Assembly (NCBI RefSeq): GCF_002960445.1
Contig: NZ_POJD01000142.1
Coordinates: forward strand, 310,001 to 374,000
Source: Streptococcus suis
Lineage (GTDB): Bacteria > Bacillota > Bacilli > Lactobacillales > Streptococcaceae
Direction: 5' to 3'
Length of the DNA stretch: 64,000 nucleotides
Part shown: piece after piece, positions 43,446-52,965 of the stretch
Position numbering within the stretch: the first letter of the stretch is position 1
Layout: every line of letters begins with the position of its first letter
Made by a program: the position numbers and the translations under genes
Notes under the pieces: generated by a model
Told to the model about the DNA's origin: nothing
Seen by the model: only the letters and a program-made list of their open reading frames with translations
Databases searched by the model: none

Positions 43446-43470
43446 TAAAAACCTCCCCCGGAGGTTTTTA
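43444..43470 (-). terminator. terminator of rpoD
   Basis: TTAAAAACCTCC, loop, GGAGGTTTTTAA overlapping the rpoD stop codon, a 10-bp GC/AT stem with T-run. Confidence 0.75.
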
Positions 43471-44586
43471 ATCCTCCATAAAGTCTCTGAGTGGTTTGCT
43501 GCGGGATGGGTGGCGGAGTTTACGAAGGGCTTTGGCTTCGATCTGGCGGATACGTTCACGAGTTACGTTGAAGACTTTACCTACATCTTCAAGAGTTCGC
43601 ATTTTTCCGTCGTCCAATCCAAAACGGAGGCGGAGAACATTCTCTTCACGGTCTGTCAGCGTATCAAGTACCTCATCCAATTGCTCACGAAGGACAACAC
43701 GAGTGGTATAGTCAACTGGGTTCTCAATTACTTCATCTTCAATGAAATCTCCCAAATGGCTATCATCTTCTTCACCTATTGGGGTTTCCAAAGACACTGG
43801 CTCTTGGGCAATCTTGAGGATTTCACGAACTTTCTCAGGCGTCATATCCATACGCTCAGCGATTTGCTCAGGAGTTGGATCTTGGCCCAATTCCTGCAAG
43901 AGATTGCGTTGTTCGCGAACCAATTTGTTAATAGTTTCTACCATATGTACTGGGATACGAATCGTACGAGCCTGATCAGCAATAGCACGGGTAATAGCCT
44001 GACGAATCCACCAAGTCGCATAAGTTGAAAATTTGAAACCTTTTGAGTAGTCAAACTTGTCAACAGCCTTCATCAAGCCCATGTTTCCTTCTTGGATAAG
44101 ATCAAGGAACTGCATACCACGCCCCACATAGCGTTTAGCAATAGAAACAACCAAACGCAAGTTAGCTTCAGCCAAACGTTGTTTTGCTTCAGGATCGCCA
44201 GCTTCAACTGCCAAGGCTAATTCTTGCTCTTCTTCATTGGTCAAAAGCGGAACGACTCCGATTTCTTTCAAGTACATGCGGACAGGGTCATTAACCTTTG
44301 CGGACGTGCTTCCTAGCAATTCTTCGTCAGATAATTCTGGTTCTTCTTCAACCTGCAAAGCACGTGCAGATGGGTTACCTTCCTTATCCACAATCGAAAT
44401 TCCTGCATCCTGAATTCGTTGGAGCAAGTCATCAATCCCATCAGCATCAAGTGTAAACGGAATAACCAGCTGGTCATTGATTTCATCATCGGTCGCTGAA
44501 CCCTGTTTTTTGTGATTACGAATAAATTCAGCAACTTGCACATCAAAGGTCGTTACTTCTGTCTTTTTATCTTTTTTGTTTGTCAT
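43468..44586 (-). CDS. rpoD: RNA polymerase primary sigma factor RpoD (sigma-A)
   Basis: A 372-residue vegetative sigma factor. Region 1.1 is short. Region 1.2/2 carries [59 protein letters not shown] and [25 protein letters not shown] (regions 2.1-2.4, -10 recognition). Region 3 HMVETINKL and region 4 [41 protein letters not shown] (-35 recognition helix) follow. It begins 2 nt after the dnaG stop, the usual macromolecular-synthesis pair. rpsU is separated from them here by mscL and galE. Confidence 0.97.
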   Translation of the reverse strand: MTNKKDKKTEVTTFDVQVAEFIRNHKKQGSATDDEINDQLVIPFTLDADGIDDLLQRIQDAGISIVDKEGNPSARALQVEEEPELSDEELLGSTSAKVNDPVRMYLKEIGVVPLLTNEEEQELALAVEAGDPEAKQRLAEANLRLVVSIAKRYVGRGMQFLDLIQEGNMGLMKAVDKFDYSKGFKFSTYATWWIRQAITRAIADQARTIRIPVHMVETINKLVREQRNLLQELGQDPTPEQIAERMDMTPEKVREILKIAQEPVSLETPIGEEDDSHLGDFIEDEVIENPVDYTTRVVLREQLDEVLDTLTDREENVLRLRFGLDDGKMRTLEDVGKVFNVTRERIRQIEAKALRKLRHPSRSKPLRDFMED

Positions 44587-44588
44587 AT

Positions 44589-46376
44589 TTACTCCATTTG
44601 TTTTCTTTTCTCGAGCAATTTTTGTAACTCATCGAGGGCAATATCAGCATTTCCTACATGGGAATGTTCACGGATTTTCCGTGTTAGGTGTTGATTTTCC
44701 TTTCGTAACAATTCCTTGTCACGACGAAATTCCAATTCTTCAATTTCATTTTGCGCCACTTCCTTTGGCAGACGCTCTTCCAAAATCCGATACCAGGCTT
44801 GTTGGACGGTATCATCTAACTGGGATAAGCCGAAACTACTAATCTCACCTTGATTTTTCAGTAATTCATATAATACCTGCAATTCCGGTGTCGCAAAATA
44901 AAAATCTTCTCGCAAACGAAATTCATTTAAAATATAAGGGTGCTCGACCATACGGTAAAGCAAGTGATTTTCAGTTCGGATAAGACCTGTCAGCCGGGAA
45001 ATAGCCTGAACAGGCGGTGCATAGACCTGCTCCTTCTGTTGATGATAGGCTTGCTGACTTCGTTCCTGTCGCTGATGTAAGCGAACAGCATTGACAGCCT
45101 GCTCCACCTGACCATAATCAAAATCGGATAGGACTTCCGCAACCTTATAAATATAAGAATTTTGCGCTGTAATCGACGAAACCCTTGCGATAATCGGAGC
45201 AATCCTATCCACAAATTCTATCTGCATTTGTAGATTATCTGGGTTTTCTGGCTTCAGATAGTGGATTAAAAATTCCACATCACTAATGCGGGATTTTGTC
45301 AAAACCTCTCGCAAGGCTTCTTCAGAATTTCTTTGTAAAAATTCATCAGGGTCCATATTGTCAGGCAGACTGACAATATCCACCTGAAAATCTCCTAATT
45401 CGTCCAAAGCCTTCATGGTAGCTGCCTGTCCGGCCCTGTCACCATCATAGGTCAGAACGATCTTCTTGCAAAACTTGGCCAGATGACCAACGTGCTCTCT
45501 AGTCAGAGCAGTTCCCATAGAAGCAACCGCGTTTTCAATACCAGCACGGTGGGCTGCAATAACATCCAGAAATCCCTCCATTAGATAGACTTCCCGCTGT
45601 TTTTTGATGACCGCCTTGGCCTTATCCAAATGATATAGTTCGTAACTTTTGTTGAAAATAGCTGTACTACGAGAATTTTTATACTTGGCTAACTGCTTGT
45701 TCTGTAGGTCTTTTTCTGTCCAAATCCGACCTGAAAAGGCAATCACTCGACCATATTCATCGGTTAGCGGAAACATAATCCGTCCTTGAAAAGCATCGAA
45801 TATCATGTTCTGCTCACTGGGATTGAAAAGACCCGAATGAAGCAGGCTTTCTTCATCGTAATTCTGAGAAAGTTTCTGATAAAGAATATTTTGTCCATCT
45901 GGTGCTAAACCTAGTTGAAAATTCTTAATAACTTCATCCGTTAAACCACGCTGATGGAGATATTTTCTAGCTTCCTCGCCCATCTTTGTCGTCATCAACA
46001 AGGCATGGTAAAACTTTGTCGCATCTTGATGGATATCATAGAGAGCTTGATGTGGATTTTCCTTCTTAGGCTGAAAATGATTGGTGGATACTTCTACCTG
46101 AAACCCAGCTTTTTCTGCCAAAATGGCTACCGCGTCAGTGAAAGAAACACCACGGGTTTCCTCTATAAATTTAAAAACATCTCCAGACTTACCGCAACCA
46201 AAACAATGATAGAACTGTTTATCCTCAATGACGTTAAAGGAGGGAGTTTTTTCTCCATGAAAGGGACAAAGACCAAGAAAATTGCGTCCTGCCTTGGTCA
46301 AAGCAACTGTTTCACCAATCACATCCACGATATTGAGGGCTTGTTTGATTTCTGTTATTTTATCTTTTGACAGCAT
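44589..46376 (-). CDS. dnaG: DNA primase
   Basis: A 595-residue primase. N-terminal CHC2 zinc finger [12 protein letters not shown]...[21 protein letters not shown] core [29 protein letters not shown] and [19 protein letters not shown] with the metal-binding Glu and Asp; the C-terminal helicase-interacting region is helical and less conserved. It makes RNA primers for DNA replication. Start [14 protein letters not shown] with TTGAGGAGGATAT upstream. The extended -10 TGGTATAAA lies near 46449. Confidence 0.96.
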   Translation of the reverse strand: MLSKDKITEIKQALNIVDVIGETVALTKAGRNFLGLCPFHGEKTPSFNVIEDKQFYHCFGCGKSGDVFKFIEETRGVSFTDAVAILAEKAGFQVEVSTNHFQPKKENPHQALYDIHQDATKFYHALLMTTKMGEEARKYLHQRGLTDEVIKNFQLGLAPDGQNILYQKLSQNYDEESLLHSGLFNPSEQNMIFDAFQGRIMFPLTDEYGRVIAFSGRIWTEKDLQNKQLAKYKNSRSTAIFNKSYELYHLDKAKAVIKKQREVYLMEGFLDVIAAHRAGIENAVASMGTALTREHVGHLAKFCKKIVLTYDGDRAGQAATMKALDELGDFQVDIVSLPDNMDPDEFLQRNSEEALREVLTKSRISDVEFLIHYLKPENPDNLQMQIEFVDRIAPIIARVSSITAQNSYIYKVAEVLSDFDYGQVEQAVNAVRLHQRQERSQQAYHQQKEQVYAPPVQAISRLTGLIRTENHLLYRMVEHPYILNEFRLREDFYFATPELQVLYELLKNQGEISSFGLSQLDDTVQQAWYRILEERLPKEVAQNEIEELEFRRDKELLRKENQHLTRKIREHSHVGNADIALDELQKLLEKRKQME

Positions 46377-46490
46377 ATATCCTCCTCAACATCCTATTTG
46401 CTAATTGAAAAGTGGACACTCTTCCCTTAGTTTAACATATTCTATTTTATACCAAAACTTGAAAAATGTAAAATTTCTGAAACAAATTGC

Positions 46491-46518
46491 TTGTAAAATA
46501 TTTTTTTATGTTTATAAT
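46491..46518 (+). promoter_or_regulatory. mscL promoter
   Basis: TTGTAA (46491-46496), 16-bp spacer, TATAAT (46513-46518). Confidence 0.6.
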
Positions 46519-46559
46519 AGATAGAGTAAAATTTTTTTATGAAAGGACATATTTAGGAT

Positions 46560-46919
46560 ATGTTGAAAGATTTAAAAGCGTTTTTGTTCCAAGGTAACGT
46601 TATTGACCTTGCAGTTGCAGTAATTTTTGGTGCTGCCTTCAAAGCCATCATCGATTCATTCGTTGCTGACTTGATCACACCATTGTTGCTTACACCAGCT
46701 TTGAAAGCTGCTGGCGCAGATAAAATTGCTGACTTGAGCTGGAATGGTGTTACTTATGGTAACTTCTTGAGCGCTGTTATCAACTTCTTGATCATCGGTA
46801 CTGTTTTGTTCTTCATCGTTAAGGCTGCTGAAAAAGCAATGCCTAAGAAAGAAGCAGCTCCTGCTGGTCCAACTCAAGAAGAATTGCTTGCAGAAATCCG
46901 CGACTTGTTGAAAAAATAA
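46560..46919 (+). CDS. mscL: large-conductance mechanosensitive channel MscL
   Basis: A 119-residue channel opened by membrane tension during osmotic down-shock. N-terminal helix MLKDLKAFLFQGNVIDLAVAVIFGAAFKAIIDSFVADLITPLL (TM1 plus pore), periplasmic loop, TM2 SAVINFLIIGTVLFFIVKAAEKA and a C-terminal helix EELLAEIRDLLKK. GNVIDLAVAVIFG is the family signature. Ribosome-site spacing is atypical: GAAAGGAC is 14 nt from the ATG and TAGGAT is only 2 nt away. Strong codon bias. Confidence 0.95.
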   Translation: MLKDLKAFLFQGNVIDLAVAVIFGAAFKAIIDSFVADLITPLLLTPALKAAGADKIADLSWNGVTYGNFLSAVINFLIIGTVLFFIVKAAEKAMPKKEAAPAGPTQEELLAEIRDLLKK

Positions 46920-46930
46920 TCAATAAGATA

Positions 46931-46960
46931 GTGAAACAGGCCCTGTGCCTGTTTTTCTTT
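46931..46960 (+). terminator. terminator of mscL
   Basis: AAACAGGC, CCTGT loop, GCCTGTTTTT and more T. Confidence 0.75.
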
Positions 46961-46971
46961 TGTACTATGAC

Positions 46972-47006
46972 AAAAATAAGATGTGAGCCAAAACTCACAT
47001 CTTTTC
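46972..47006 (-). terminator. terminator of galE
   Basis: AAGATGTGAG, loop TTTTGG, CTCACATCTT then ATTTTTG on the minus strand. Confidence 0.7.
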
Positions 47007-48020
47007 TTATCCTTCATATCCATTTGGATTTTTAGACTGCCAGTTCCATGTATCTCGACACATATCCTCAATTGTTTTCTCTGTTTTCCAATTAAGTTCT
47101 GCCAAAGCTTTATCGGCATTAGCATAGCAGGTCGCTACATCACCCGGACGACGGTCAACGATTTTATAAGGTACCGGTACACCGTTCACTTTTTCAAAAG
47201 CCTGAACCAGTTCTAAAACACTGGTTCCTTGACCAGAACCAAGGTTATAGGTATGGACACCTGCTGTCGTTGAGATTTTTTCCAGCGCCTTGATGTGACC
47301 AAGAGCCAAGTCAATGACGTGGATATAGTCACGAATACCTGTTCCATCCACTGTATCATAGTCATTACCAAAGACGCTGAGTTCTGGACGTTTGCCAACA
47401 GCAACTTGAGCCACAAACGGCATGAGGTTGTTTGGAATACCAGCTGGATCTTCACCGATTAAACCTGATTCATGGGCACCGATTGGGTTGAAATAACGGA
47501 GAAGAGCAATGCTCCATTCCTTATCTGCCACTTCTACATCACGCAGGATTTGTTCCAACATGACTTTTGTGTAACCATAAGGGTTAGTTGCGCTAGTTGG
47601 CATGGTTTCAACCAAAGGCGATGGATTGTTAAGGCCATAAACCGTTGCGCTGGATGAGAAGACAATCTTCTTGACACCAAACTCTGCCATAACTTCCACC
47701 AAAGCCAAAGTAGACATGATATTATTTTCATAATACATGACTGGTTTTTCAACAGATTCACCAACCGCCTTGTAGCCAGCAAAGTGAATTGCTGCCTCAA
47801 TACTTTCTTTTTCAAAAACCTCACGCAAGGCAACCTTATTTGCTACATCCAATTCATAGAAAGTTGGACGTTTGCCAGTGATGGTTTCGATACGATCCAA
47901 AACCAAAATACTTGAGTTGGAGAGATTATCTACGATGACAACGTCTTTTCCCAACTTCAACAACTCCACAACGGTATGACTACCAATATAGCCAGCTCCA
48001 CCTGTAACCAAGATACTCAT
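47007..48020 (-). CDS. galE: UDP-glucose 4-epimerase
   Basis: A 337-residue SDR-type epimerase interconverting UDP-glucose and UDP-galactose for capsule, wall polysaccharide and galactose use. NAD motif SILVTGGAGYIGSHTVVELL, the Ser-Tyr-Lys catalytic set in FSSSATVYGLNNPSP and NPYGYTKVMLEQIL, and RYFNPIGAHESGLIGEDP are intact. It is alone on its transcript: own hairpin at the end, no partner galactose genes nearby. Confidence 0.95.
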   Translation of the reverse strand: MSILVTGGAGYIGSHTVVELLKLGKDVVIVDNLSNSSILVLDRIETITGKRPTFYELDVANKVALREVFEKESIEAAIHFAGYKAVGESVEKPVMYYENNIMSTLALVEVMAEFGVKKIVFSSSATVYGLNNPSPLVETMPTSATNPYGYTKVMLEQILRDVEVADKEWSIALLRYFNPIGAHESGLIGEDPAGIPNNLMPFVAQVAVGKRPELSVFGNDYDTVDGTGIRDYIHVIDLALGHIKALEKISTTAGVHTYNLGSGQGTSVLELVQAFEKVNGVPVPYKIVDRRPGDVATCYANADKALAELNWKTEKTIEDMCRDTWNWQSKNPNGYEG

Positions 48021-48085
48021 ATATACTCCTTTTCACTTGGACAATATTTTATATACCTATTATAAGTTAGACAGGTTGAAAAGTA

Positions 48086-48112
48086 AACAAAAAACAGCCC
48101 TCAGGCTGTTCA
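48086..48112 (-). terminator. terminator of rpsU
   Basis: GAACAGCC, TGA loop, GGGCTGTTTTTTGTTT on the minus strand. Confidence 0.75.
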
Positions 48113-48119
48113 AATTCAA

Positions 48120-48296
48120 TTAGAATTTTTTACGCTTGCGAGCTGCTTCTGATTTACGTTTGCGTTTTACAGATGGTTTCTCGTAGAATTCGCGTTTGCG
48201 TGTTTCTTGAAGAGTACCAGCTTTAGTAACCGCACGTTTGAAACGACGAAGAGCATCATCAAGTGATTCGTTCTTGCGTACTACTGTTTTTGACAT
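48120..48296 (-). CDS. rpsU: 30S ribosomal protein S21
   Basis: A 58-residue basic protein, [42 protein letters not shown] and a Lys/Arg-rich tail, of the usual S21 length. It binds near the anti-Shine-Dalgarno region of 16S rRNA. The start at 48296 has GAGGGGAGTG upstream; the longer frame from 48320 lies over this site. In many Firmicutes rpsU precedes dnaG; here it is 2 kb upstream of it with galE and mscL between. Confidence 0.96.
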
Positions 48297-48379
48297 TATT
48301 TTCACTCCCCTCAATTTCAAAGTCTTACTTATTTTACTGTAAATTCACCACATTGTCAAGAGGTTTTTCTTGGCTAATG

Positions 48380-48994
48380 TTATTTTTTAACCATCCTGAG
48401 CCACAGCAAAGAGAGCACTTCATATAGGATGAAAAAGAGAATAAAGCAATGAAGGAAAAAATCCTGTGGAAGTATATAAATAACCGGATCTTTCAGCGGG
48501 TCAAAGAGCCAGGTCGAATCACCTGGAAATAGCAGATGATGAAAAAGAACAAAGAAACTGTCAAAACCGATCAACACGCCCATCACTGCAATCATCACAG
48601 GAGTAAGAGCCATCCACATAAATACTTTCTGATAGAGCTTGCCATAGCCTTTTCGCACCACTTCTTTCCAAAAATAGAAAACCGCAGGCAAACTAATCAG
48701 GAAAATGCCTTGAGCTAGGTGAAAGAGATGCTTGACATCCGCAAAATGTTTCAGACCATCAGCTGAAGAGGAAAAATTTGGCATGTCTAAAACACTTGCA
48801 AATGGATTGGTCAGATAGGTCATCAAGATATTAAAATTATAGGAAATATCTGATGACTTCATGTAAACAACTTTTTCCAACCCCAAAAAAGAAATCTCAA
48901 GCGGATAAACTAGCCAAGCTAGATAGATGGTTCCTAGAACTGCTGCCGACAAGACAAATAAAATCGTTCCGATAATCTGTAACTTAGTTCTCAT
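48380..48994 (-). CDS. TIGR01906 family integral membrane protein
   Basis: A 204-residue protein with five spans (about residues 6-26, 83-105, 117-145, 147-160 and 178-200) and a long N-terminal extracytoplasmic loop ([18 protein letters not shown]). The sequence [20 protein letters not shown] is a conserved feature of TIGR01906 (DUF1461) proteins, which in enterococci and others are membrane-bound lipoprotein/lipid acyl-modifying candidates (Lit family). The start at 48994 with GGAGTTTTG overlaps the HAD gene by 11 nt. A role in lipoprotein N-terminal acyl remodelling is possible but not shown. Confidence 0.8.
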   Translation of the reverse strand: MRTKLQIIGTILFVLSAAVLGTIYLAWLVYPLEISFLGLEKVVYMKSSDISYNFNILMTYLTNPFASVLDMPNFSSSADGLKHFADVKHLFHLAQGIFLISLPAVFYFWKEVVRKGYGKLYQKVFMWMALTPVMIAVMGVLIGFDSFFVLFHHLLFPGDSTWLFDPLKDPVIYILPQDFFLHCFILFFILYEVLSLLWLRMVKK

Positions 48995-49757
48995 CAAAAC
49001 TCCATTCATCTAGGCTGTTGAGGACATGGGTCGGAGCAAGGGGTAAGTCTGCTACTTCTTCTGGTTTAGTGAAGCCAGTCAAGACCAATAAGGTTGGGAA
49101 ACCATTGTCAATCCCTGCACGAATATCCGTCAGGTAGTTATCCCCCACCATAACTGTCTGACTTCTTTCTGTTCCCAAAATCTCCAGAGCCTTGTCCATG
49201 ATAATGGCTTCGGGCTTGCCAATAAAGATCGGCTCAACACGGGTCGCAGCTTTCAAGAGTGCAATCAATGAACCAGCACCCGGCAGGTGACCTCGCTCCG
49301 TCGGAATGTTCAAATCAGGATTAGTACCGATAAAGGTCGCTCCCTTTTGAATAGCCAAGGTGGCAATGGTTAGTTTTTCATAGGTCAACTGAGTATCCAA
49401 ACCGACAACAACATAGGCTGGATTTCCCGTATCTTCCACATAACCAGCCTCAAAAATGGCAGACTTGAGCCCGTCTTCTCCAATGACATAGACAGTCTTT
49501 TCCCGCCCCAAGTCATTCATATAATCTACTGTCGCCAGACTGGCTGTATAGATGGTTTCAAGCGGTGTTTCGATATTAAAATTCTCCGCCAACATAGCCT
49601 GCACCATCTCAGGACGACGGGTGGTATTGTTGGTCACAAAGAGATAGGGAATGTTGCGCTCCTGCAAGCCATGAATAAACCGTTCACCAGCTGGAATTCG
49701 TTTCTTCCCCTCATAAATAGTTCCGTCTAAATCAATCAAATAGCCTTGATAGGTCAT
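48984..49757 (-). CDS. TIGR01457-type HAD-IIA phosphatase (NagD-like)
   Basis: A 257-residue HAD hydrolase. Motif [17 protein letters not shown] (Asp nucleophile pair), motif [17 protein letters not shown]2A cap in the middle, motif [16 protein letters not shown] (Lys) and motif [19 protein letters not shown]. The branch TIGR01457 of Gram-positives (AraL/YutF-like) dephosphorylates small sugar or nucleotide phosphates. Start behind TTAAGGAGAAAGT. It sits in a tight cluster with the Nudix, thioesterase and HemW genes. Confidence 0.9.
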   Translation of the reverse strand: MTYQGYLIDLDGTIYEGKKRIPAGERFIHGLQERNIPYLFVTNNTTRRPEMVQAMLAENFNIETPLETIYTASLATVDYMNDLGREKTVYVIGEDGLKSAIFEAGYVEDTGNPAYVVVGLDTQLTYEKLTIATLAIQKGATFIGTNPDLNIPTERGHLPGAGSLIALLKAATRVEPIFIGKPEAIIMDKALEILGTERSQTVMVGDNYLTDIRAGIDNGFPTLLVLTGFTKPEEVADLPLAPTHVLNSLDEWSFDEN

Positions 49758-49766
49758 ACTTTCTCC

Positions 49767-50384
49767 TTAATCGAATCGTGTTTCCCAGTGCTCAGATCGA
49801 CTGGCTTCCAAGCAAAGTGCTAACTGCTCAGCTGTATTTTTCCCAAGCGAGAGCGGCGGTAAATCGTCTAAGCTGAAAAAGCCGCTGGCAACTGTTTCCG
49901 AATTGGGCTGAAATTCTCCGCCATGAAGTCGGCATAGAATAAAGACCTTGATCACACGGTGGGCAGACTTGGCAGGATTGTTCTTGTGCTTGTCCAAAAT
50001 CGCAACGACTCGCAGAGCCTCCACATCCAGCCCCGCTTCTTCCTTGACCTCTTTCACCACATTGTCCTTGACAGACTGGTCCACATCGCACCAACCACCT
50101 GGTAAGGACCAGAGCCCATCGTTTTCCTGGACCAGTAGGATTTTATCCTCTTGGAAAATGGCTGCGCGGGTATCCAGCTTGGGTGTCTGATAGCCTGTTT
50201 CATTGCAAAACAAGTCTTTCACTACTTCCAAGGGCTGCCCAGACGGTTCTACTAACATCTCCGCCGCAATCTGTCTGATTTCCTCAAATCGTTCCATGTC
50301 ATAAACATCTTTTCCATAGGCCAAGCCTGTCTGAGCCAAGGCTTGTAAACGTACGGCCCATTCCAACCACTTATCCTGCGACAT
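49767..50384 (-). CDS. Nudix hydrolase with N-terminal helical domain
   Basis: A 205-residue protein. Residues 1-63 are an N-terminal helical domain found in one group of ADP-ribose pyrophosphatase-like Nudix enzymes (WLEWAVRLQALAQTGLAYG). The Nudix box GGWCDVDQSVKDNVVKEV plus KEEAGL deviates at two places: Gln replaces the first Glu and Lys replaces the Arg of the G-x5-E-x7-RE-U-x-EE-x-G pattern. The metal-binding EE pair is kept. Substrate not readable. Stop and start overlap by 14 nt with the thioesterase gene; GGAGGGAAAGTC is upstream. Confidence 0.87.
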   Translation of the reverse strand: MSQDKWLEWAVRLQALAQTGLAYGKDVYDMERFEEIRQIAAEMLVEPSGQPLEVVKDLFCNETGYQTPKLDTRAAIFQEDKILLVQENDGLWSLPGGWCDVDQSVKDNVVKEVKEEAGLDVEALRVVAILDKHKNNPAKSAHRVIKVFILCRLHGGEFQPNSETVASGFFSLDDLPPLSLGKNTAEQLALCLEASRSEHWETRFD

Positions 50385-51111
50385 GACTTTCCCTCCATTT
50401 TATGACAGCTTGCGCATGGATATGTCCATCTACCACAATCTCATGCTGGCTGACACCAGCTTTTGTCACCATGCGTGAACTCACCAAGCTAGTCGCCTCT
50501 ACCTCCTTGAGATACTTGAGTTGGATTTTTTTAGGAACATGGCAGAGCAGAAAATCATAGCCCAGTGCTTCATACATCCATTCCAAATACTTGCCATTAT
50601 TGACATGACCATTCATGTCCAAGTCAAAATAGCGAACAGGGAATTCTTGGACAGATGGTTTTTCCAAGAGTTGATACCTGGGAGCCCGTGGCAATTTCTT
50701 GACCTGCTCAGACTGATAAGGAGCAATCAAGGCTTCTGGAACAGGGGCAACCTTGCGGCTCTCAAAATCAATCAAGACAAAATAGCAGAGAATGTCCAAC
50801 AAAAGATTGCCTGCTGCATCGTAGATGTAAAACATCCGATGACAGAAAAACTTGTTGTAGGCAACCGCTTCTGTTTTAATGACAATGGTTTCATTGTACT
50901 TGGGTAGGGCTTGAATAGTCAGTTCATAATCCGTCACCACCCAAATCAAGCCAAATTCCTGAAAAACATAGAGGTCACTGCGCCCTAGTTCCTCTGACTG
51001 TCGGCCAGAAAGCCCCAGACAATAGGAAATCAAGTCAGGCAGTTTGACAGCCTGCTTCACATCACACATATCAAAGGGAATTGTGAAGTTTTCTTGGTAG
51101 GTTTGTCCCAT
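50371..51111 (-). CDS. acyl-ACP thioesterase
   Basis: A 246-residue double hot-dog thioesterase (Acyl-ACP_TE family) releasing fatty acids from acyl carrier protein. First hot-dog TYQENFTIPFDMCDVKQAVKLPDLISYCLGLSG with the conserved IxxYxL pattern, second hot-dog PVRYFDLDMNGHVNNGKYLEWMYEAL, in which Asp, Asn and His of FDxDxNxHVNN form the catalytic site. Codon 1 follows AGAGGACACA. HemW lies 12 nt upstream. Confidence 0.92.
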   Translation of the reverse strand: MGQTYQENFTIPFDMCDVKQAVKLPDLISYCLGLSGRQSEELGRSDLYVFQEFGLIWVVTDYELTIQALPKYNETIVIKTEAVAYNKFFCHRMFYIYDAAGNLLLDILCYFVLIDFESRKVAPVPEALIAPYQSEQVKKLPRAPRYQLLEKPSVQEFPVRYFDLDMNGHVNNGKYLEWMYEALGYDFLLCHVPKKIQLKYLKEVEATSLVSSRMVTKAGVSQHEIVVDGHIHAQAVIKWRESHVAG

Positions 51112-51123
51112 TGTGTCCTCTTT

Positions 51124-52260
51124 CTAATCTTCTATAATGAAACGTTCGGCAACTGTGTCGCCAAGAAACAATCCTTTTTTGGTCATCCGAAGCCAACGGT
51201 CTTCTTCTTGTATAAGACCTTCATTTTTCAAGTCTTTGACCACCTGACCATAGCGGTCTTCAAAGGAGATACCAAACTTTTCTTCGAATCGCTCAATGGA
51301 CACGCCAGTTTTTTTCCGTAGCCCTAAAAACATTTCTTCTTCCATCTGCTCGGTCTGGCTGAGGAATTCTTCGTGTAAGCGAGAATGGCCTTTTTCACGG
51401 ATGGACTTGAGGTAGTGCTGAATGGGGCCGCGGTTGCGGTAGCGCATGCCGTCGATGTAGCCTGAGGCTCCAGCTCCTAGACCATAGTACTCGGAGTTGT
51501 CCCAGTACATGAGGTTGTGACGGCTTTCAAAACCAGGTTTGGTGAAGTTGGAGATTTCGTAGTGCTCAAAGCCGTTTTTCTCCAACTCCTGAAGGATGTA
51601 GTCGAACATATCGGACTCCACATCTTCGTTGGGCAGATGGAGGTTGCCCCGGCGTTGGCGGTTCATGAAGACCGTGTGGTTCTCCAAAATCAAGCTATAG
51701 AGGCTCATGTGGGGAATGTCCAGCTCCAAGGCCTTGGCAACATTGTCCACCACCTGCTCCATGGTCTGACCAGGCAGGGCATAAATCAGGTCAATGGAAA
51801 TGTTGTAAAAACCCGCTTCCTTGAGGGCTGCAATGGTTTCATAAATCTGGGCCTGGTTGTGGCTACGACCGATTTTTTTCAACATCCGATCGTCAAAGGT
51901 CTGGACACCTAGCGACACCCGATTACACTTGGATTTTTTTAGCACTGCAATCTTGTCCGCCGTCAAGTCACCTGGATTGGCCTCAATAGTGAATTCTTCC
52001 ACCTTCGACAAGTCCAATAGTTCCTCCAGATTGGTCAAAAGGTAATCCAACTGGTCTGCCGAGAGAGCCGACGGTGTTCCGCCTCCGATGTAGAGGGTCT
52101 TAAGGGCTGGCAGGTCGTAAAACTTGACCTCTTCCATGAGGGCAGCCAAATACTCGTCAACTGGCTGATTCTTGATAAAGACCTTGGAAAAGTCACAGTA
52201 GTAACAAATCTGGGTACAAAATGGAATGTGGATATAAGCAGATGTCGGTCGTTTTTTCAT
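51124..52260 (-). CDS. hemW: radical SAM protein HemW
   Basis: A 378-residue radical SAM enzyme. The Fe-S cluster motif CTQICYYCDF (Cys15, Cys19, Cys22) lacks the additional Cys of true HemN and the YIGGGTPSAL SAM-binding element follows. DDRMLKKIGRSHNQAQIYETIA and a C-terminal HemW domain (FLGLRKKTGVSIERFEEKFG) are present. In lactic acid bacteria HemW is a haem chaperone that loads haem onto respiratory or catalase-type proteins, rather than an oxidase. First gene of this five-gene cluster. Confidence 0.93.
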   Translation of the reverse strand: MKKRPTSAYIHIPFCTQICYYCDFSKVFIKNQPVDEYLAALMEEVKFYDLPALKTLYIGGGTPSALSADQLDYLLTNLEELLDLSKVEEFTIEANPGDLTADKIAVLKKSKCNRVSLGVQTFDDRMLKKIGRSHNQAQIYETIAALKEAGFYNISIDLIYALPGQTMEQVVDNVAKALELDIPHMSLYSLILENHTVFMNRQRRGNLHLPNEDVESDMFDYILQELEKNGFEHYEISNFTKPGFESRHNLMYWDNSEYYGLGAGASGYIDGMRYRNRGPIQHYLKSIREKGHSRLHEEFLSQTEQMEEEMFLGLRKKTGVSIERFEEKFGISFEDRYGQVVKDLKNEGLIQEEDRWLRMTKKGLFLGDTVAERFIIED

Positions 52261-52329
52261 ACCAACTATTATAGCACACTGTCAGTGAAATTATTTTCTA
52301 GATACTTTACCCTCCCCCTCAAATAATGA

Positions 52330-52335
52330 TATAAT
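52330..52335 (+). promoter_or_regulatory. -10 of the vanZ-like gene
   Basis: TATAAT preceded by TGA, 22 nt before the start codon, divergent from hemW. Confidence 0.5.
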
Positions 52336-52356
52336 GAAATAAAAAGGAGGCCCTCT

Positions 52357-52935
52357 ATGAGAAAAGAAGCTATCTATGACTGTATTAACCTGATCCTGTC
52401 ATTTCTGCTCTGTCGCTGGCTCTTCATGACCTTTCTCTTTTACCAGTTCACTGCCATATTCATGACGGTTGATTTTTGGCCGACACTTGCCGCAATCCTG
52501 TTAATGACCGGATCTTGCTTTACCCTATTTCGACTTGTCTATAAGCCCCACATTTCGCGACTGACACTTTGGTTTTTCTACGCTTGCTACGGGCTTCTGC
52601 TAGTCTATCTTCTCTTTTTCAAAAGCATGGGCGTCAGAGGTGTCAACTGGGATCTCCTTAGCACCTTCTCTCAAGACCTATTTCTCAATCCTGCTATATT
52701 GGTCTTTAATCTCTTACTTTTTTTACCACTTGGGTTGCTTTTTTCATTTTCTTGGAAAAAACTTTCTCTCTTTGTAGGGGCTATTTTACTGGTTGAAGCT
52801 TGTCAATTCTTCTGTTCACTGGGCTTCTTTGACCTTGGTGACATCTTGCTCAACACCTCTGGTTTTGCCCTTGGAAACTTCTTGGGGCAATCCGCAATGG
52901 CTCAAGCTTTCAAAAATAGAATACAGAAAAAATGA
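52357..52935 (+). CDS. VanZ-like membrane protein
   Basis: A 192-residue membrane protein with about five spans and the VanZ-family signature: NPAILVFNLLLFLPLGLLFSF and FFDLGDILLNTSGFALGNFLG (D-x-x-x-N-x-x-G). VanZ proteins contribute to low-level teicoplanin or lipoglycopeptide resistance in some hosts, but most chromosomal homologues are of unknown role. AAAAAGGAGGCC precedes the start. It is a single gene with its own terminator. Confidence 0.85.
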   Translation: MRKEAIYDCINLILSFLLCRWLFMTFLFYQFTAIFMTVDFWPTLAAILLMTGSCFTLFRLVYKPHISRLTLWFFYACYGLLLVYLLFFKSMGVRGVNWDLLSTFSQDLFLNPAILVFNLLLFLPLGLLFSFSWKKLSLFVGAILLVEACQFFCSLGFFDLGDILLNTSGFALGNFLGQSAMAQAFKNRIQKK

Positions 52936-52955
52936 CCCCGCAAGGTCATTTTTAA
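52926..52955. terminator. convergent terminator between the vanZ-like gene and glgP
   Basis: AAAAATGACC, CCGCAA loop, GGTCATTTTT. Confidence 0.78.
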
Positions 52956-52965
52956 TTTATATTAT

